From: Rosellinia necatrix
Taxonomy: Eukaryota; Ascomycota; Sordariomycetes; Xylariales; Xylariaceae
Direction of reading: 5' to 3'
Length of the DNA stretch: 64,000 bases
NCBI GenBank assembly: GCA_021209875.1
Contig: JAGYVD010000002.1
Location: 310,001-374,000 of the forward strand
Of this stretch, positions 45,941 to 59,863 are shown piece by piece (the stretch's first letter is position 1; each line of letters starts with the position of its first letter). The notes beneath the pieces were generated by a model. The model did not search any database, was not told where the DNA came from, and was given only the letters and a program-made list of their open reading frames with translations. The position numbers and the translations under genes were made by a program.

Positions 45941-48227
45941 CTAACCTCGAACGGCGCCACCAAGCACACCTCCAGTAAATTGCGTGCCACCGGCTTGCCT
46001 CTGTCCCGTGCCACCCGTCCGTGGCCCGCCCCGACCCGCCCGTTGCCCCCCTCCGCGCCCGCCACGCTGGTTCTGCCCGCCTCTCCTGTCGAACGCGTTG
46101 GCCGTGCCTTGTGTTCGCTGCTCGAGCGTCTTCTCGTTCGTCTCGATCAGGGACGCCGCCTTGTCTGACAGCGTGAGCGCTAGGCTCTGGAGGCGAGAGA
46201 GCTCGACGCCCTTCTGGAAGATGATGGTCGACGTAATTTGGTCGAGGGCCGCCGACAGTTCTTCGTGGCTAATCATCTTGCTCACGATGGAAGAAACCTT
46301 GCGATCATCGAGCTCGAACATCGATGATAACGTGGATACGGCAAGGGTGTCATAAAAGAGGGGGCATAGGTGAAGAGGTACGTCCGCAGACCTTCCTCCT
46401 GAATCTGTTTGGAAAGCATGGCTTTGATCTCGTCCGTGTTCGGCATGAGATCCCAGATCTTGATGCTGTGGACGAAATTGATAGCCTTCTTCCATTCGCC
46501 AGCGGCTAGGGCCCGCGATGCCTGCATAACGTGGTCGCGCGTGTTTTCTGGTGGGCCAGTGAAAATTTGCCGTTCGTGGTACTCTAACATACGCCGATAG
46601 GTCTTGCTGATGACCCGCTTTTTGATATCCGGAGATGAGCCAGTCTGGGCCAGCAGGGGGATCTCGAGAAGCATGCTGCATGTCAGATAGACACACTCGA
46701 GAAGTTCCAAGTTGATATGCATGTGGAAGGGCAGTTGCCGTTGTTTCTCAAGTCGTTCTTGTTCCGGGGAGACTTGAGCGTACCGCTGGATCATAACACC
46801 TTGAGCCAACAGCTCCTTTTGCCGGCCGCTACCGCAGATTTCCTGGAGTGTGTTCTGTGCCTCGTAGACAAGGCCCTTTCGGAATGCGCAGAGCCCGACT
46901 TGTACAAGGGTACGGTTGTAGAGGATCTGAGTTTGCACATCGAAGCTGTTGATCGTCTCTTGCAGATGCGACATTAACATCATGTCACGGGCCTTGTAGT
47001 ATTCGTCATGCAACGCAAGGAAGTAGATCTGGCAGAGCATGGCACGAGCGCGAATGATCCCCTCACTATTGATGAAAAGGTAGTTGCACAGTACGTTGAG
47101 GAGTTCTGTGGCGTCTGTGATGCTATCTCTGGGTGTGATAACGGACTCCACAGCCCCAGGTACCGGTTTCCAGGCGTTCTCCTCAAGGATCTTGACTACC
47201 TGAGAGGGTTTGAAGTAGACATGCTCTAATCTCCGCATAACGATTCGGTTCAAGCTGTCCTGAGGGATCTGGAGAGAAGAATCCTTCCCAAGGGTTTCAT
47301 AGTAGAGTAGGCCGCGGAAGATGACATTATACAATGCACCTTCGTCCGTTAGACGTTCAATATACTCTGAGGTGTGTGGGTCAATGTGTTGTAGTGAGCG
47401 GGTTAGCTCATCGTCCAGGCGCTCAACATATGATACTATGCTGCCAGGAACCCTGAGATATTTCTCCCCGGGCTGGATTGTGGGGGGTTTCTCATCGTCG
47501 TCCCACTCTTCGGCATTCTCAATCACTATGTGATCCCGGTTGCTCTCGAGCACTTCAAATAGAATTGACAGTTCTTTCTCGGCAGCCTTCCATTGTTCAA
47601 GCGGCATAGAGTTTGATGTACCGGTACCGATATCGAATCTGGCCGAGACGAGGGTCAAGAGAACACGAATGGTCTGGTAAGGGGTATTTGCTACGGCATG
47701 CAACTTCTCCATGATACGTATTTGCTCGAGCCTATCGGTATTCTTTTTTCCACGAGACTCTAAGATAGTACGGAGATGCTTGAAGATACTTTCGGGCGTA
47801 AACTGGAGAGTGCGACCACCCTTGATAACCGTTTCGAAGCCTTCGTCATCCTGCTGTTCGACTTGTTCCGTGTAAACCTCAGCCCTGGTCTTTTTGGGCT
47901 TCGGAGGAGGGGCTTCTTCCTCTTCTTCGTCAGAAGCGAGGAAATCAAGGGGATCCTCTCGATATCGGTCGACTTCGGCTTGGTGATCTTGCTTGAGTTT
48001 CTTTATCTTTTGTTTTACCGCATTGAGACCACGCGCACTGATGGCGTTCATCTTCTTGGGTGTGACTTTCTGCTTCGCGATCGTTTCGTTCATGGCATCT
48101 TCTAGTTCAACGATAGCCTTGACGTAGAGCTTGGGGATCTGACCCCGCTCCGTCATCTTGACGGCCTGGCGGTTGAGCTTGTCAAATTCTAGTCGTTTGT
48201 TAGCCGAGATTCACCAGGGCAGCCCGG

Positions 48228-48260
<33 letters not shown>

Positions 48261-48695
48261 ATATTTGTATATACGAGTAAATAGAGGGGTGTATATAGAA
48301 GCACGCATGCATGTGCGCATGCTTCCGTGAGACATACCATTCGAAACGGCACCCCAATCATTAATCTTCTGTTTCTTCTCGATGGCATCGATTGTGGCTT
48401 CGAGCTCGGCAAACCTCTTATCCTTAGCACTCTTGACAGTTTTGCGCTGGTCGTCATCGCTGTCCTCGCTCTCGGAAGAGTCGCCGCGCAAGAAACGGGA
48501 GGCACCGGTTTTCTTGGCTCCTTCTTCATCGCTATCTTCGTCGGACTCGTCATCGTCATCGTCCTCCGCCTCGGATGATTCCTCTTCAGATTCCTCTACT
48601 TGCTTCTCTTCCTCCTCCTCCCCAGAGTAGAGCTCCTCCTCATCGGAGCTGCTCTCGCTGGAGCTGTCGTCGCCAGTGCGGAAGAACCGAGACAT
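45941..48695 (-). CDS. nip1: Translation initiation factor eIF3 subunit c (Nip1), frame broken once
   Basis: Core eIF3 scaffold on the 40S subunit. Exon 1 is 48695-48338 ([17 protein letters not shown], long acidic Ser/Glu/Asp tract, then DWGAVSN). The intron 48337-48189 carries TA/GT microsatellites. Exon 2 resumes with [12 protein letters not shown] and follows the family closely: eIF3c N-terminal domain, [40 protein letters not shown], and a PCI region with [19 protein letters not shown] and [10 protein letters not shown]. At about 46356-46366 the frame breaks: the current frame would end at 46282, whereas conserved [32 protein letters not shown] and an RGG-rich C-terminus (to 45941) continue in the -1 frame. 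Joined length is about 866 residues, as expected. The break is probably an assembly indel; see findings. Confidence 0.9.
48221..48262. repeat. (TA)n(TG)n microsatellite in eIF3c intron
   Basis: TA repeats followed by TG repeats within the only eIF3c intron. Confidence 0.9.
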
Positions 48696-49902
48696 GTTGG
48701 CAGACCTTGGTCCGTCGGTCGCGGGATGGGTTTATTATGCGACAGGAATGGTAGGTTCGGGCTTGTCTGTTGCCTTGTGCTTGACGGAGCGGCGACAAGG
48801 AATGAATATCGCAACCCAGACAGGTGTCAGTAGACAGGTGGGTGTGCGGGTGCCGAGTTGGTCAAGGGAAAAGAGTGCAACTTGGACCGATTGAGGAGGG
48901 GCAAAATTCGAGTGGAACTCTGTTTTCGAAAATTCACAGCGAATTTTTACAGGCGGTGGTGGACATTGGTGGGGGTTGATGCTCATACAGTGCTAAAAGA
49001 TAGTGTCTAGCACAGTACCTGCAATTCTGCCTACAGATCTATCTAGGCCAAGTCGGGTCTCATTTTAAGCGAATGACGGTTCTTGATTCACCTGTATCTA
49101 CCCAAGTCCTCTCAGGCACCAATGGGGACCCCAACCAGCAAGACCATTGCTATCCACGATAGGTATTAAGTAGGTGTTTATCTAGGCAAGGTCCCGTTTG
49201 TCCTGAATTAAATCCAACATTAGACAGGTAGATACGAGTACTTAAAAGCTTGTAAAGGTATATCACAAAATGGCAGGTTTGGTGGGTAACTAACTCAGTA
49301 CACTACCATTTACCACCCAAGATGCCTCAATATTTGGTCGAACATCAACTAAATTAGATAGGTGCTTGCATGGCCATCATTCATCCATGGCACAGACAGC
49401 AAATAATCGTACTTACTTAGTCAAGTCGGGTAGGCAGGTTACAAGGTTGTAGAGACTTGACATAGTATGTAAGCTGTGTTCAAGCTAGAATTCTTTTCGC
49501 TTGTACACACTCTCTTGCACTAGCTACTACCGACATAGGTCGCATGCGAAACATGCAAGCGATATCCATGGCATTACGATCCGTAAGAATCAATCGCTAT
49601 ATATTCGGCTACCAACCCATGGCGAGGCGGTCAATATATCACCTGGGTTGGGCAGGTGGATAAGTACACTCTGCACACATAACTCAGTTTCCCAAAGAGC
49701 ACCAGACTCCCCCGTCACATAAAAGTATCAGTCATCCTCAAACCTAGCCCGCTTGTGCCATTATATGCCAAAAAAAAAAAAAAGGCCACAGAAAGCAATA
49801 CAATGCAACGACAAGAGATGAACCAAATCAACAAGCCGACCATCACAGCGGGTATTTATCGTTGAGTCGTGGCGAGATACCCAACCACCCCTACCAGGGA
49901 AC
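48696..49902. other. eIF3c promoter and upstream spacer
   Basis: The eIF3c promoter is at the left. No ORF here has family resemblance. Short TAGGTA words and a poly-A run (49770-49782) are present. Confidence 0.55.
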
Positions 49903-50490
49903 CTAAGGGACCTGGGGGGCTTGGGGAACATCTGCCCAGTCGGAATGGTCTTCATAGAGCCATGTTTTAATCCCCTTTGGATTAGCCGCGCGGCTCTTCT
50001 TGGCTTTCTCTAAAACCTTCTTGGTTTCTTCGCTCGAGTATAGCGTCCTAAAGTCCTGGATTTCAGCACCAGCGCTTTTCATGATATTGACCACTTCACT
50101 AAACACAGCTTCCTGGGCTACGAGACGATGTTAGATTATTCCTGTTGGACACGGGAGGTGGGGCCACATACAGTCTGGGTTGTTTCGAGCTGCTTCCGGC
50201 ATGCTAATGAGCATCCGAGGTATTGTGGTGCGCATCTCTCGACACTAGATAGGGCCGACTGTCTTTAGCCATCAAGTTCCACCACAACCAATGGGTAGGT
50301 AAGTAGGTAGGTAAGTAGGTAGGTAGGTAGGTAGGTATAGGTAGTCTCTATGTATACATACCCTGACAAGAAGGAGCGCTAAGTAATTCAGATCTCGCTG
50401 AAGTTGCTGTTCCTCTGGCGTTTCCCCGTCGTGAGACAATTGCCTCTTGACCGGCTTCATATCATGACTGCCTTTCGATGGCATGGCCAT
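49903..50490 (-). CDS. Unrecognised small protein assembled from three exons
   Basis: Three exons join in consistent phase: 50490-50362 (MAMPSKGSHDMKPVKRQLSH to LALLLVR), 50244-50172 (CREMRTTIPRMLISMPEAAR to NNPD) and 50117-49903 (SQEAVFSEVVNIMKSAGAE to the stop); 138 aa. Introns of 117 and 54 bp have GTATGT donors and TCTAG/CGTAG acceptors; the first intron contains a CCTA/GGTA tetranucleotide array. The product is mostly helical and soluble, with a C-terminal basic cluster (KKVLEKAKKSRAANPKG) and acidic end (YEDHSDWADV). I do not recognise the family. Phase-consistent junctions and helical continuity argue for a real gene. The second in-frame ATG two codons later is an equally good start. 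Confidence 0.6.
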
Positions 50491-51755
50491 TACGTATGAC
50501 AAGGGGCAGGTGGGATCAGGTGTGCTAATGCCTCAATACCTAGTGCTGCGGGTAGGTTGACAGATTATATGGAAATTATGGATATGCCAATACTCCTTTA
50601 GGCGCAAACAGACAAGCCGAGTTGAAGCTGTCCTGCTCAATGGTAATGCGAGCACTCAGGCAAGCAGGATGGCTGCCGCCAATATTTAGTGGATCTAGAA
50701 GTGCTTTGTTAGCGGAAGCAACGCTGGAAATTTCCTCTCCCTGAGATGCTTACCTAAGGTACCTACGTGGATATCCGGGCAGGTAGGTAGGTAAGTACCT
50801 GGGTAGGTACTTACGTCTACAGGTAGGTATCTATGATTATTATCGATCGCTCCTACTGAGATTAAGAGGCTGTGACTGCCTCTGGAAGTAAGTTTAGATG
50901 TTTGACATATGGAACCTAGGCCCCTTTATCGTGATCTTTCATGGCCTCAGTTTCAGTTGGCGCAGGTGGTTAGGTAGGTAGGTAGGGGGTAGGTACCCAG
51001 GCCAGACCTAGATAGGTCAAGCCAACTCCTACCTAGGCCAAGGGGCAAACAAGCCTAGCAAGCCCAAGCCACATCTGATTACGTACCTAGGTAGGTACTT
51101 GCCTGTTTCCTAGGTATCTGGCCCGCCACTTTGGCCCCACCTAATTCTCCCTGTGCTCTCCCTACTTGCTTGTATGTTTTCGCTGCTGCGCCGCAACCGT
51201 CCGGGAGCTCTACTTACTCCGTGTGGGCTTTGTGGATACCTTAAAACGTCGTCGACCTCGCACGGTCTCCTCTCTACCATCTCCCCATTCCTGCTCCGTA
51301 TCTTCCCTACCACACACGGCGCCGTACCGTGAGAATCTCAACTTGCACCACCAACAACGTCTGAATAGCGCATCGTCCACGGTGTCCACGCCCGCGTCTG
51401 CTGCAGCATTGTACCATCCGCTTTGTTCGACGATAACCGCGCTCCCCGCCCAAAAAAACCGGCCAACACCCACGGCGTCGCCCAAGCCGACCCAGCGTCG
51501 CCCCCAATCCACTCCCGACGTGACGTCGTCGAGAACGGCGCTCGCTCGACCCCGGAGGCTAAGTCCTCGTCCCTTCGTTTCTCCCCCCGGTCCCCCGACA
51601 ACACCGCCAAAATTTCGCTCCAACAGAACCCTCACCACTCGGCCGTCGCCGCGGGCGTTGTCGTCCCCAACGGCACGGCGAGTGCGCTGAGCACGCCACG
51701 TCAACTCCCCCCGACCGCCACGCCCACGGCCGTCACCCCCGTCACGCCCGCGCCC
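50491..51755. other. Spacer and 5' region of the FAR1-like gene
   Basis: GGTA/CCTA words are dense at 50780-50830 and 50968-51110. From 51369 the frame of the downstream gene is open but has no ATG until 51756; it is Pro/Thr/Ser-rich (for example ISLQQNPHHSAVAAG). It may be 5' leader or an exon joined to an ATG further upstream. Confidence 0.5.
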
Positions 51756-52367
51756 ATGGCCTCTGGCGAGCCCGGCGCCCTGGCACCGCCGCCCGAGGGC
51801 ATCTACCGCAACTTCGAGGACCTGCTGAGCGCCGTGCAACGCGTTGCCAAGGACCAGGGATACGGTGTTGTCAAGCTCCGCGCCAGCAACTATCGCGACG
51901 GCAAGCCGACGCGCTACGATTTGGTCTGTGACCGTGGCGGTGTCAAGTACAACAGCACCGCCAAGAAGCGGAACCCGAGCACCCGCAAAGTAGATTGTCC
52001 CTGGCGTGCCAAAGCCGTCTGCGAGGTGCAGCTGAACAACCAGTGGCGGTTTGCCGTGCAAGACCCCCGACACAACCATGAGGCCCGCGTCCCGGCTGCT
52101 CCGCCCGGCCAAGAGAACACCCCCATGGCACAGAGCATCCGAAGCCTCAGCAACAAGCTCGACCGCATGAACCACGACATCACACAAGGCTTCATGGGCG
52201 TCAGTCAGCGTCTCGAGAGTGTCGAGAAGAGACTGGAGGCCGTGGAGACCCGTATGAGTACCATGGAGGCTCGTATGGCCGGTATGGAGTCACGCGGCGC
52301 CGGGATGGAGGTCCCCATGGACAACATGGAGATGGAGGGATCCATGCTAGGTCCTTCCGTTCTCTAG
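51756..52367 (+). CDS. FAR1/WRKY-GCM1-type zinc DNA-binding protein with coiled-coil tail
   Basis: At least 203 aa from the first in-frame ATG (51756); an open region upstream back to 51369 suggests a longer N-terminus, so the start is uncertain. The core reads FEDLLSAVQRVAKDQGYGVV, then DLVCDRGGVKYN, DCPWRAKAVCEV and DPRHNHEA: Cys...Cys...His-x-His zinc ligands in the order of the FAR1/WRKY-GCM1 fold known from Mutator-like transposases and FAR1 transcription factors. After this comes a heptad-like coiled coil rich in Met and Glu (RLESVEKRLEAVETRMSTME, then MEARM repeats). No transposase catalytic domain or terminal repeats are near, so a domesticated transcription factor is likely. Coding GC is high. 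Confidence 0.7.
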   Translation: MASGEPGALAPPPEGIYRNFEDLLSAVQRVAKDQGYGVVKLRASNYRDGKPTRYDLVCDRGGVKYNSTAKKRNPSTRKVDCPWRAKAVCEVQLNNQWRFAVQDPRHNHEARVPAAPPGQENTPMAQSIRSLSNKLDRMNHDITQGFMGVSQRLESVEKRLEAVETRMSTMEARMAGMESRGAGMEVPMDNMEMEGSMLGPSVL

Positions 52368-53534
52368 GATGAGCCGCACAGCCCTACATATTTCCTTTGA
52401 GGTCAGGAGCGAGGAGACGACCCTCCTCCCCGGACAACAACCTCTTCTCCTACATAACTCGCGCATTGGCCGCGTCTCCTAGGTTTCCGACGTTCCCCAC
52501 TCAGGGTGTGGTTTTCTTAACTTGTCACAAAAAAAAAAAGGGCGTACAGGACGCGAATCATTTGGGCTGGGTCATACGCGCGTGTATAATTTCTTTTCGG
52601 CGGGTTAAGGGTACAGGACAACATGGCAGATGGTAAAGGTTTACAGGTACTCCGTCAAGGGTTCGATTTCGACGATCAAGGCAGAAGAACGCCGGCTATT
52701 CGACACTCCCCACTGGGGCCTCGCGACAAAATTGATTTCCCAACGGCTGGCATCCCTCAGGGGCGCGTAGACACTTAGACTATCTACTATAGACGCTCCC
52801 GAGGATGCCAATCCTTGGGCGAGGCTTCCGGTACCGACTGATATACAATAATTCTCAATCTGGAGGATATCGCCCCGGTCAGGCAGGTGGGTATAGTATG
52901 GACAGGACAGCGTTAATTAAAGGGCCACCAACGTCGGCTTTCTATGTATACTACTTCTGGCCATGGCTTTCTTAAATATAATCGACATATTCAGTAGTGT
53001 TTTTCTTGCCCGACGCCCGGTGCCGATATCCCAATTCCTTTGGCCATAACCAACCCTCGTCCAAAGGCCTGAGTTGTCATTGTCGTGTGAGATGGCTGAC
53101 GCGAGATAATTTCGGCAACTATTGACGTGCACATATGCATAAACTACTTTACAGGAGAAGTGATATACGTAAACAGCGAACGAAACGGTGCAACCTCCGA
53201 AAGAGAATCACATCAAATGCAGGCGACGGAAATTACGGCCTCAGAACCAAGATCAGCGAGCATACTTCGGATGGGAAGATCACTTGGGTTAGCATGTGTC
53301 CCAGCAGCGAACGCCTTGATACCTACCCACCACACCATACACGACGGGACACCCCAGTCACACAAAAGAGTCATGTCTCGTCAGTGCTCATGCCGGCGGT
53401 GAGCATCCGGGTGTGACGTTGCGTCAGGATACGCCAGGTGTTCACCACAGCTTTCTCATACTGTATGTGACATTTTATCTGCCTATTCCGTGATCCGAAC
53501 CGTTTCATCGTTTCTCGGCCGAGGTCATTTCCTT

Positions 53535-53537
<3 letters not shown>

Positions 53538-53564
<27 letters not shown>
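53538..53564. repeat. (CT)n microsatellite
   Basis: About 13 copies of CT. Confidence 0.95.
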
Positions 53565-53569
<5 letters not shown>

Positions 53570-55045
53570 GCGAACACGCGTCATCCTACCCTTATGATTT
53601 TCTCGCCTCTTTCGTATCCATGTTTGTACTGTTGATGTTATCATATGTAGTGTACGTATGCGCGTGGCAAGGGGCTACCCGGTAACCAAGCCTTGATCTG
53701 ATCAGATGGCTACTTACACGAGCCAGACAGAAGCCAATGCTCCTAGATGTTATTCCTAACGCATTGAGGTAACTCACGGTATCATGACGCCGCGCCACGC
53801 AGGAGCCGATTGTGTGTTGCCGTGAACAGTTATCTTGGGTCGGAAATCTCATGGCGTAAATGCCACTTTGAGGCATGTTTAGTTTCGCCCTGACGCGAAG
53901 CGGCCACGGCCCCTCCGGACACGAACTGGGGGGAGTCGAGCGACGTTTGTCGCGGGTGTCGCCAGGATTCCTGATGGGCGGCATCGCAGAGCACCCGGAG
54001 CCGACGACCTTGCCGCTGATCATGCGCAATCTCCTGCCTCGCCGGGCCGCCGTCTGTGGCCTGTTACCAAGGCTGAGCACCACTACCTGTCAACGGATGA
54101 TGTTGTCGATGCGCGTCAAACAACCCCCCCTCCTCCCCTCCTCCCCTCTTTCCTCCCTCCCTAATGCTGATTACTACCCTCTCACGACTTAGTATGTGGG
54201 CGGGAATTGCCGTAGAGCGATGCACGAGAGACGACGTACGCGTTCTTCGACACCTATCAGAACCTATCTCCGTGTGTGCCAGATTTTCTTTTCTCCCAAC
54301 CCCCCACCCCGCTTGCATCGAGATCTGGACCCGAAGGACGGCAATGTGGTAACCGAGCGGAGACGGGATCTCCACAACGGGGATATCTTCCCGAATGCAC
54401 GTGTCTGTATGTACGTTCGGCACATTGGTATCGCATTGGTGTTAGCGGTCCCACTTGCTTGGTAGGTAGCTAGCTTAGGCACCTACCGGTACAGTCTGAA
54501 TAGAGGTTGACTGCTTTAACCTACCCTGGGTATGCAGGTAGGTTAGGGGGGTTGATGACTGCGTATTATTGAAAAGCTACCAGATCTTCGGGAAGGTGAG
54601 GTTGACGAAAGTGGATTGCCAAACACCAGCTGTGCTCCTCACTTTACCGGGCATTGGCTAACCAAGACACTATGACACTATTTAATCTCTGCGGAGCAGT
54701 GTTACCCACACCGCGATGGTAAAAACCACTACGGAAAGACTATTCGCTTTGCGGCTTCGTGGCTTCGTGGCTGCAGCATTCGCGCCGTCGAGATAAGGAA
54801 GGGTCCGCTGATCCGGGTGTGTGCTGGTGGTGGTGCTAGGCAGTTGAGGGCGAAATGCGAACCGCGCCTACGTAGAAAATAGGGGACCGCCCATTATCTC
54901 GGAACCTATTGATATTTATTCTCGGGTTCGAAAGACTCTTGAATCCGCACGTAGCGCGTATAAAATAGGCATGGCCCCATTCATAACGTTTTTTCCTTTC
55001 TTTCTTTCTTTCTTCCCTCATTCTGGTCATAGGTGGAAGGTACAT

Positions 55046-55055
55046 TGTGTGTGTA

Positions 55056-55099
<44 letters not shown>
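55046..55099. repeat. (GT)n microsatellite
   Basis: GT array of about 54 bp with two GTAT interruptions near its start. Confidence 0.95.
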
Positions 55100-55101
<2 letters not shown>

Positions 55102-55889
55102 GGTGGGTGTATGCGTGAAAGTTGGGAAGGTAGGAGTTGGTAGGTGGTAGGTACTCTACACCAATTAGCAAGAGACCTACCTAACCTACCTGACTGTGCC
55201 CAGGGCACCTATTTTTCTTCAATACAACAACAATGTCTACTACTCTAATTCTATTTCCCATGACAACTACCCAGGCATGACACGAGTTAATTGTCCTTCT
55301 CGGCATCAATCTGCCGGCTTGTTGACTTCACTTCGACGATGCGAGTGCAGGGCTTATGAATTGGTCATGTCACCGCGAAGGCCGATGCACACGTCGGACA
55401 CCCCCTTCCTCCCCAAGCTTGGATCGACAATCGCTCCCAAACAGCATCGAAGCGCGGCGCTACCTAAACGGTCGATAGCATCGCTCATGGCTGTGTTGTC
55501 ATACCAATAGCCAAGACCGTCAAATGGCACTTGATGCAGCACCACCAACCACCCTTACGCTTATCCCGACCACCCACGAATGAACGGACAGCAATATATT
55601 AATGGTTGCTTCTTGCGCGGGTGGTGACATATTCTCCTGTCACCCAGCGTCATGTCCAACATATGTATCCTCGTCATCAGCGACAGCCACTCCCTCGCGG
55701 TGTTATAGTATGTATATATCACCACTTTAGCCTTCATGGGAGGCACTCGCTTTGTTCCACTGCGCTCTTCCTGCTGCTCTCTCGGAAAATTGGGCTGGAA
55801 ACCAAGTAGCCATTGGTACCATACCACCGTGCGACCCCGAACCAGCACCATACATATATATCGGAACCTGGATCAGAACCTGGATCAGA

Positions 55890-57900
55890 ATGGACGTGGT
55901 GGTACGTCTACTCCTGAGGCCATGGGTTGTCATCAGTGCCGCCGCATTTCTCGGCATTTTCCTCTATCAAAGAGTTAGGCTCTTGATCCAACTCCGTCAC
56001 ATCAAGGGGCCACTGCTATCCAGGGTAACTGGCATTCCCCATATCCGGGCTCTCTTGAGCCCAAATTGCCAGGATTGGTATTACGACCGTAATCTGACAT
56101 ATGGTATGTTCCGATCTTGGTGCTGGGCTGCTGGCAATGTACACACTCCCGCTAACGAGTTGGCTCGTCTCCCCTTCTAGGAGAATTGGTTATCGTCTCT
56201 CCGACCAAGCTATTAACTTCGTCTCCGGAGTTATGGACTCGTATGAACCAGGATTATGGCTACACAAAGTCTCGATGGTACTACCGCGCCGTGCGGTACG
56301 ACGTTCACAATGACAATCTCTTCACTCAGATGGATAATGTGAAGCATGATGAGAGACGCAAGATGATGATCCGAGGTGTACGCTTTTCCCCTTCCCTAGT
56401 AGAGCTTTGTTCTTCCCACACTTCCATAGTTCATGATTGACCCAACTTTCCAGTATTCCGGCGCCGAGAACCTGACCCTAGAGACGGACATCGAGGAATG
56501 CATTGTCAAGTTGTTGCATCTGATCCGGTCCAGGTACACTGGCGGCCAGCGGAAGCCGATGGATCTGGCCGAGAAGATCGAATTCTTTACGCTCGATGTC
56601 ATTAGCACCATCGGGTTCGGAAAGTGCTTCAACCTGCTGAACACTAACAAGGACCCAAACGGATACGTTAAGTCGACGCATGTCGGGCTTGAGATCAATA
56701 ACCGACAGATTGCCCTCGGTACCTGGTGGATGAACGAGCTCCCCTTCTTCCAGCCGAAGCAGGGCGCGGACGTCAAGGGTACGAGCGGCTTCAAAAAGAT
56801 GAGAGCACTAAACGCGAGCATGGTGGCGGCCAGAGAGGTGGAGTTTCGGGAGCAGAAGGAGAAGAATGGTGGCGTGGTGCCACGGGCGGACATGCTGACA
56901 TCTTTTATGCGCCACGGGCTGACGGGGAAAGACCTGCAAACGGAGAACATCTTGCAGATTGTCGCGGGGGCGGACACAACGGGGGGAGCGCTGAAGGGCA
57001 CCTTCGTGTACGTCGCGACAAATCCACGAGTCTACAGGGCGTTGCAGGCGGAGATCGACGATGCCGTCGCGTCCGGCGCGGCACCTGCGGCCCCGGAGAT
57101 CATCACGGCCATGCAGGCAAAGGGGCTCCCCTACCTCCAGGCCGTCATCCGGGAGTCTATGCGCATGTTCCCGCCCGTTAACAACCCATTGTCTCGTACC
57201 ACACCACCGGCGGGGGACACCATTACTATCGAAGGCAAGGAGGTCTATATCCCAGGCGGCGTCTGCGTGTTGCCGTCGTTCAAGGCCATGCACAGAAATA
57301 AGAGGGTGTACGGGGACGATGCCGATGTGTTCCGCCCAGAACGCTGGATCGACGAGAAGGACGAAAAGAAGTGTAAGGAAAGAAATCTTAGACACCCTCT
57401 CATCTCCGCGTAGCAGTGCTTTCCCTCCCTATATCTATCATTTTATTTTTCCCTCTTCCGAGGGGTGACGAAGTGTCTTTGACTGACGGTCTACGGTCTA
57501 GTGGAAGCAATGAAACACGAGCAGAACATAGCGTTCGGCCACGGCCGTTGGCTGTGCCTCGGCAAGGCCATCGCGCTGCGCGAGCTCGGCGTCGCCGTTT
57601 TTGAGGTAAGTTCCATACGAAAGTACCCGTCTCTCAATGTAAAGAAGATTGATTGATTGGTAACCTTGCATGTTGCTATAGCTCTTCCGGCACTTTGACT
57701 GGACGCTGGTCAACCCCGAGAAACCCTTCAAGGATTGTACCCTCACAGGCCTGCGTACGTATTCTCCGATATTTCATCTCTCGGACCCCTATTCCTATAG
57801 ATCTCGGAGTCGTCTATGTATCCGGGGTGGCATTTCTAACGCTCGAGTTGTAACAGACGTGACGACCGATATGTGGGTTCAGGTGGATGAGCGCAAGTAA
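55890..57900 (+). CDS. Cytochrome P450 monooxygenase, pisatin-demethylase-like group
   Basis: A microsomal heme-thiolate monooxygenase with unknown substrate. Six exons join in phase: 55890-56103, 56181-56377, 56454-57372, 57502-57605, 57682-57754 and 57857-57900; 516 aa. The N-terminal anchor (MDVVVRLLLRPWVVISAAAF) is followed by LIQLRHIKGPLL. The region YGYTKSRWYYRAVRYDVHND and RKMMIRGYSGAENLTLETDI is typical of the pisatin-demethylase-like group. I-helix is AGADTTGG, K-helix is ESMRMFPP (E-x-x-R), then FRPERWID. The heme loop FGHGRWLCLG has Cys462. Intron 2 uses donor GTACGC; the alternative two bases upstream would break the frame. All catalytic motifs are intact, so it is probably active, in detoxification or secondary metabolism (inference). 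Confidence 0.92.
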
Positions 57901-58302
57901 GCGAGTAACTACAAGCTATGGTTCATGTTTTCGCGGTTCTTATGTATAATCCGTAAGAAAAAGGTAGAGGTAGTAAGATTGGATCATGCGACTGTTCAAG
58001 TTAGATAGAGGTCTATCATGTCTCATCATGGGTGTCTCTCCCCTTCCAGACCGATGGCTAGGAGGCGGTGCGTAGCTCCTCGCTTGGGTAGCCAATTAAC
58101 ATGGAATGCCAAACCGCAGCGATCCGTGTTTTCTATCGTGCGTCCATCGTGATGGATAAATCTAGCCCAGAGATAAGATCGGAGTACTACGTAGTTGTAA
58201 CAAATGTATGTATGTACATTTTATTTCAGGTAGTTATATAGAGTACGTATAGAACTGTATGTATGTACAACCCTCTCATCTCACCACCGCCACTCAACTC
58301 AC
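57901..58302. other. Convergent spacer, P450 and xylanase
   Basis: AT-leaning 3' flanks with ATGTATGTAC repeats at 58205-58217 and 58257-58267. No gene is visible. Confidence 0.65.
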
Positions 58303-59818
<1,516 letters not shown>

Positions 59819-59827
59819 GTCGGGCCG

Positions 59828-59863
59828 CGGTCGGTCGGTCGGTCGGTCGGTCGGTCGGTCGGT
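59828..59863. repeat. (GGTC)n microsatellite
   Basis: About nine copies of GGTC/CGGT immediately 5' of the xylanase start codon, in the probable leader. Confidence 0.95.

Larger units (their letters stand above)
52368..55889. other. 3.5-kb spacer without recognisable gene
   Basis: Many short overlapping ORFs but none with a domain or splice-supported structure. Contains a poly-A run (52528-52539), CT repeat (53538-53564), TTCT repeat near 54990-55012, GT repeat (55046-55099) and CCTACC words near 55170. GAACCTGGATCA is duplicated at 55864-55887, just before the P450 start. Confidence 0.5.
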
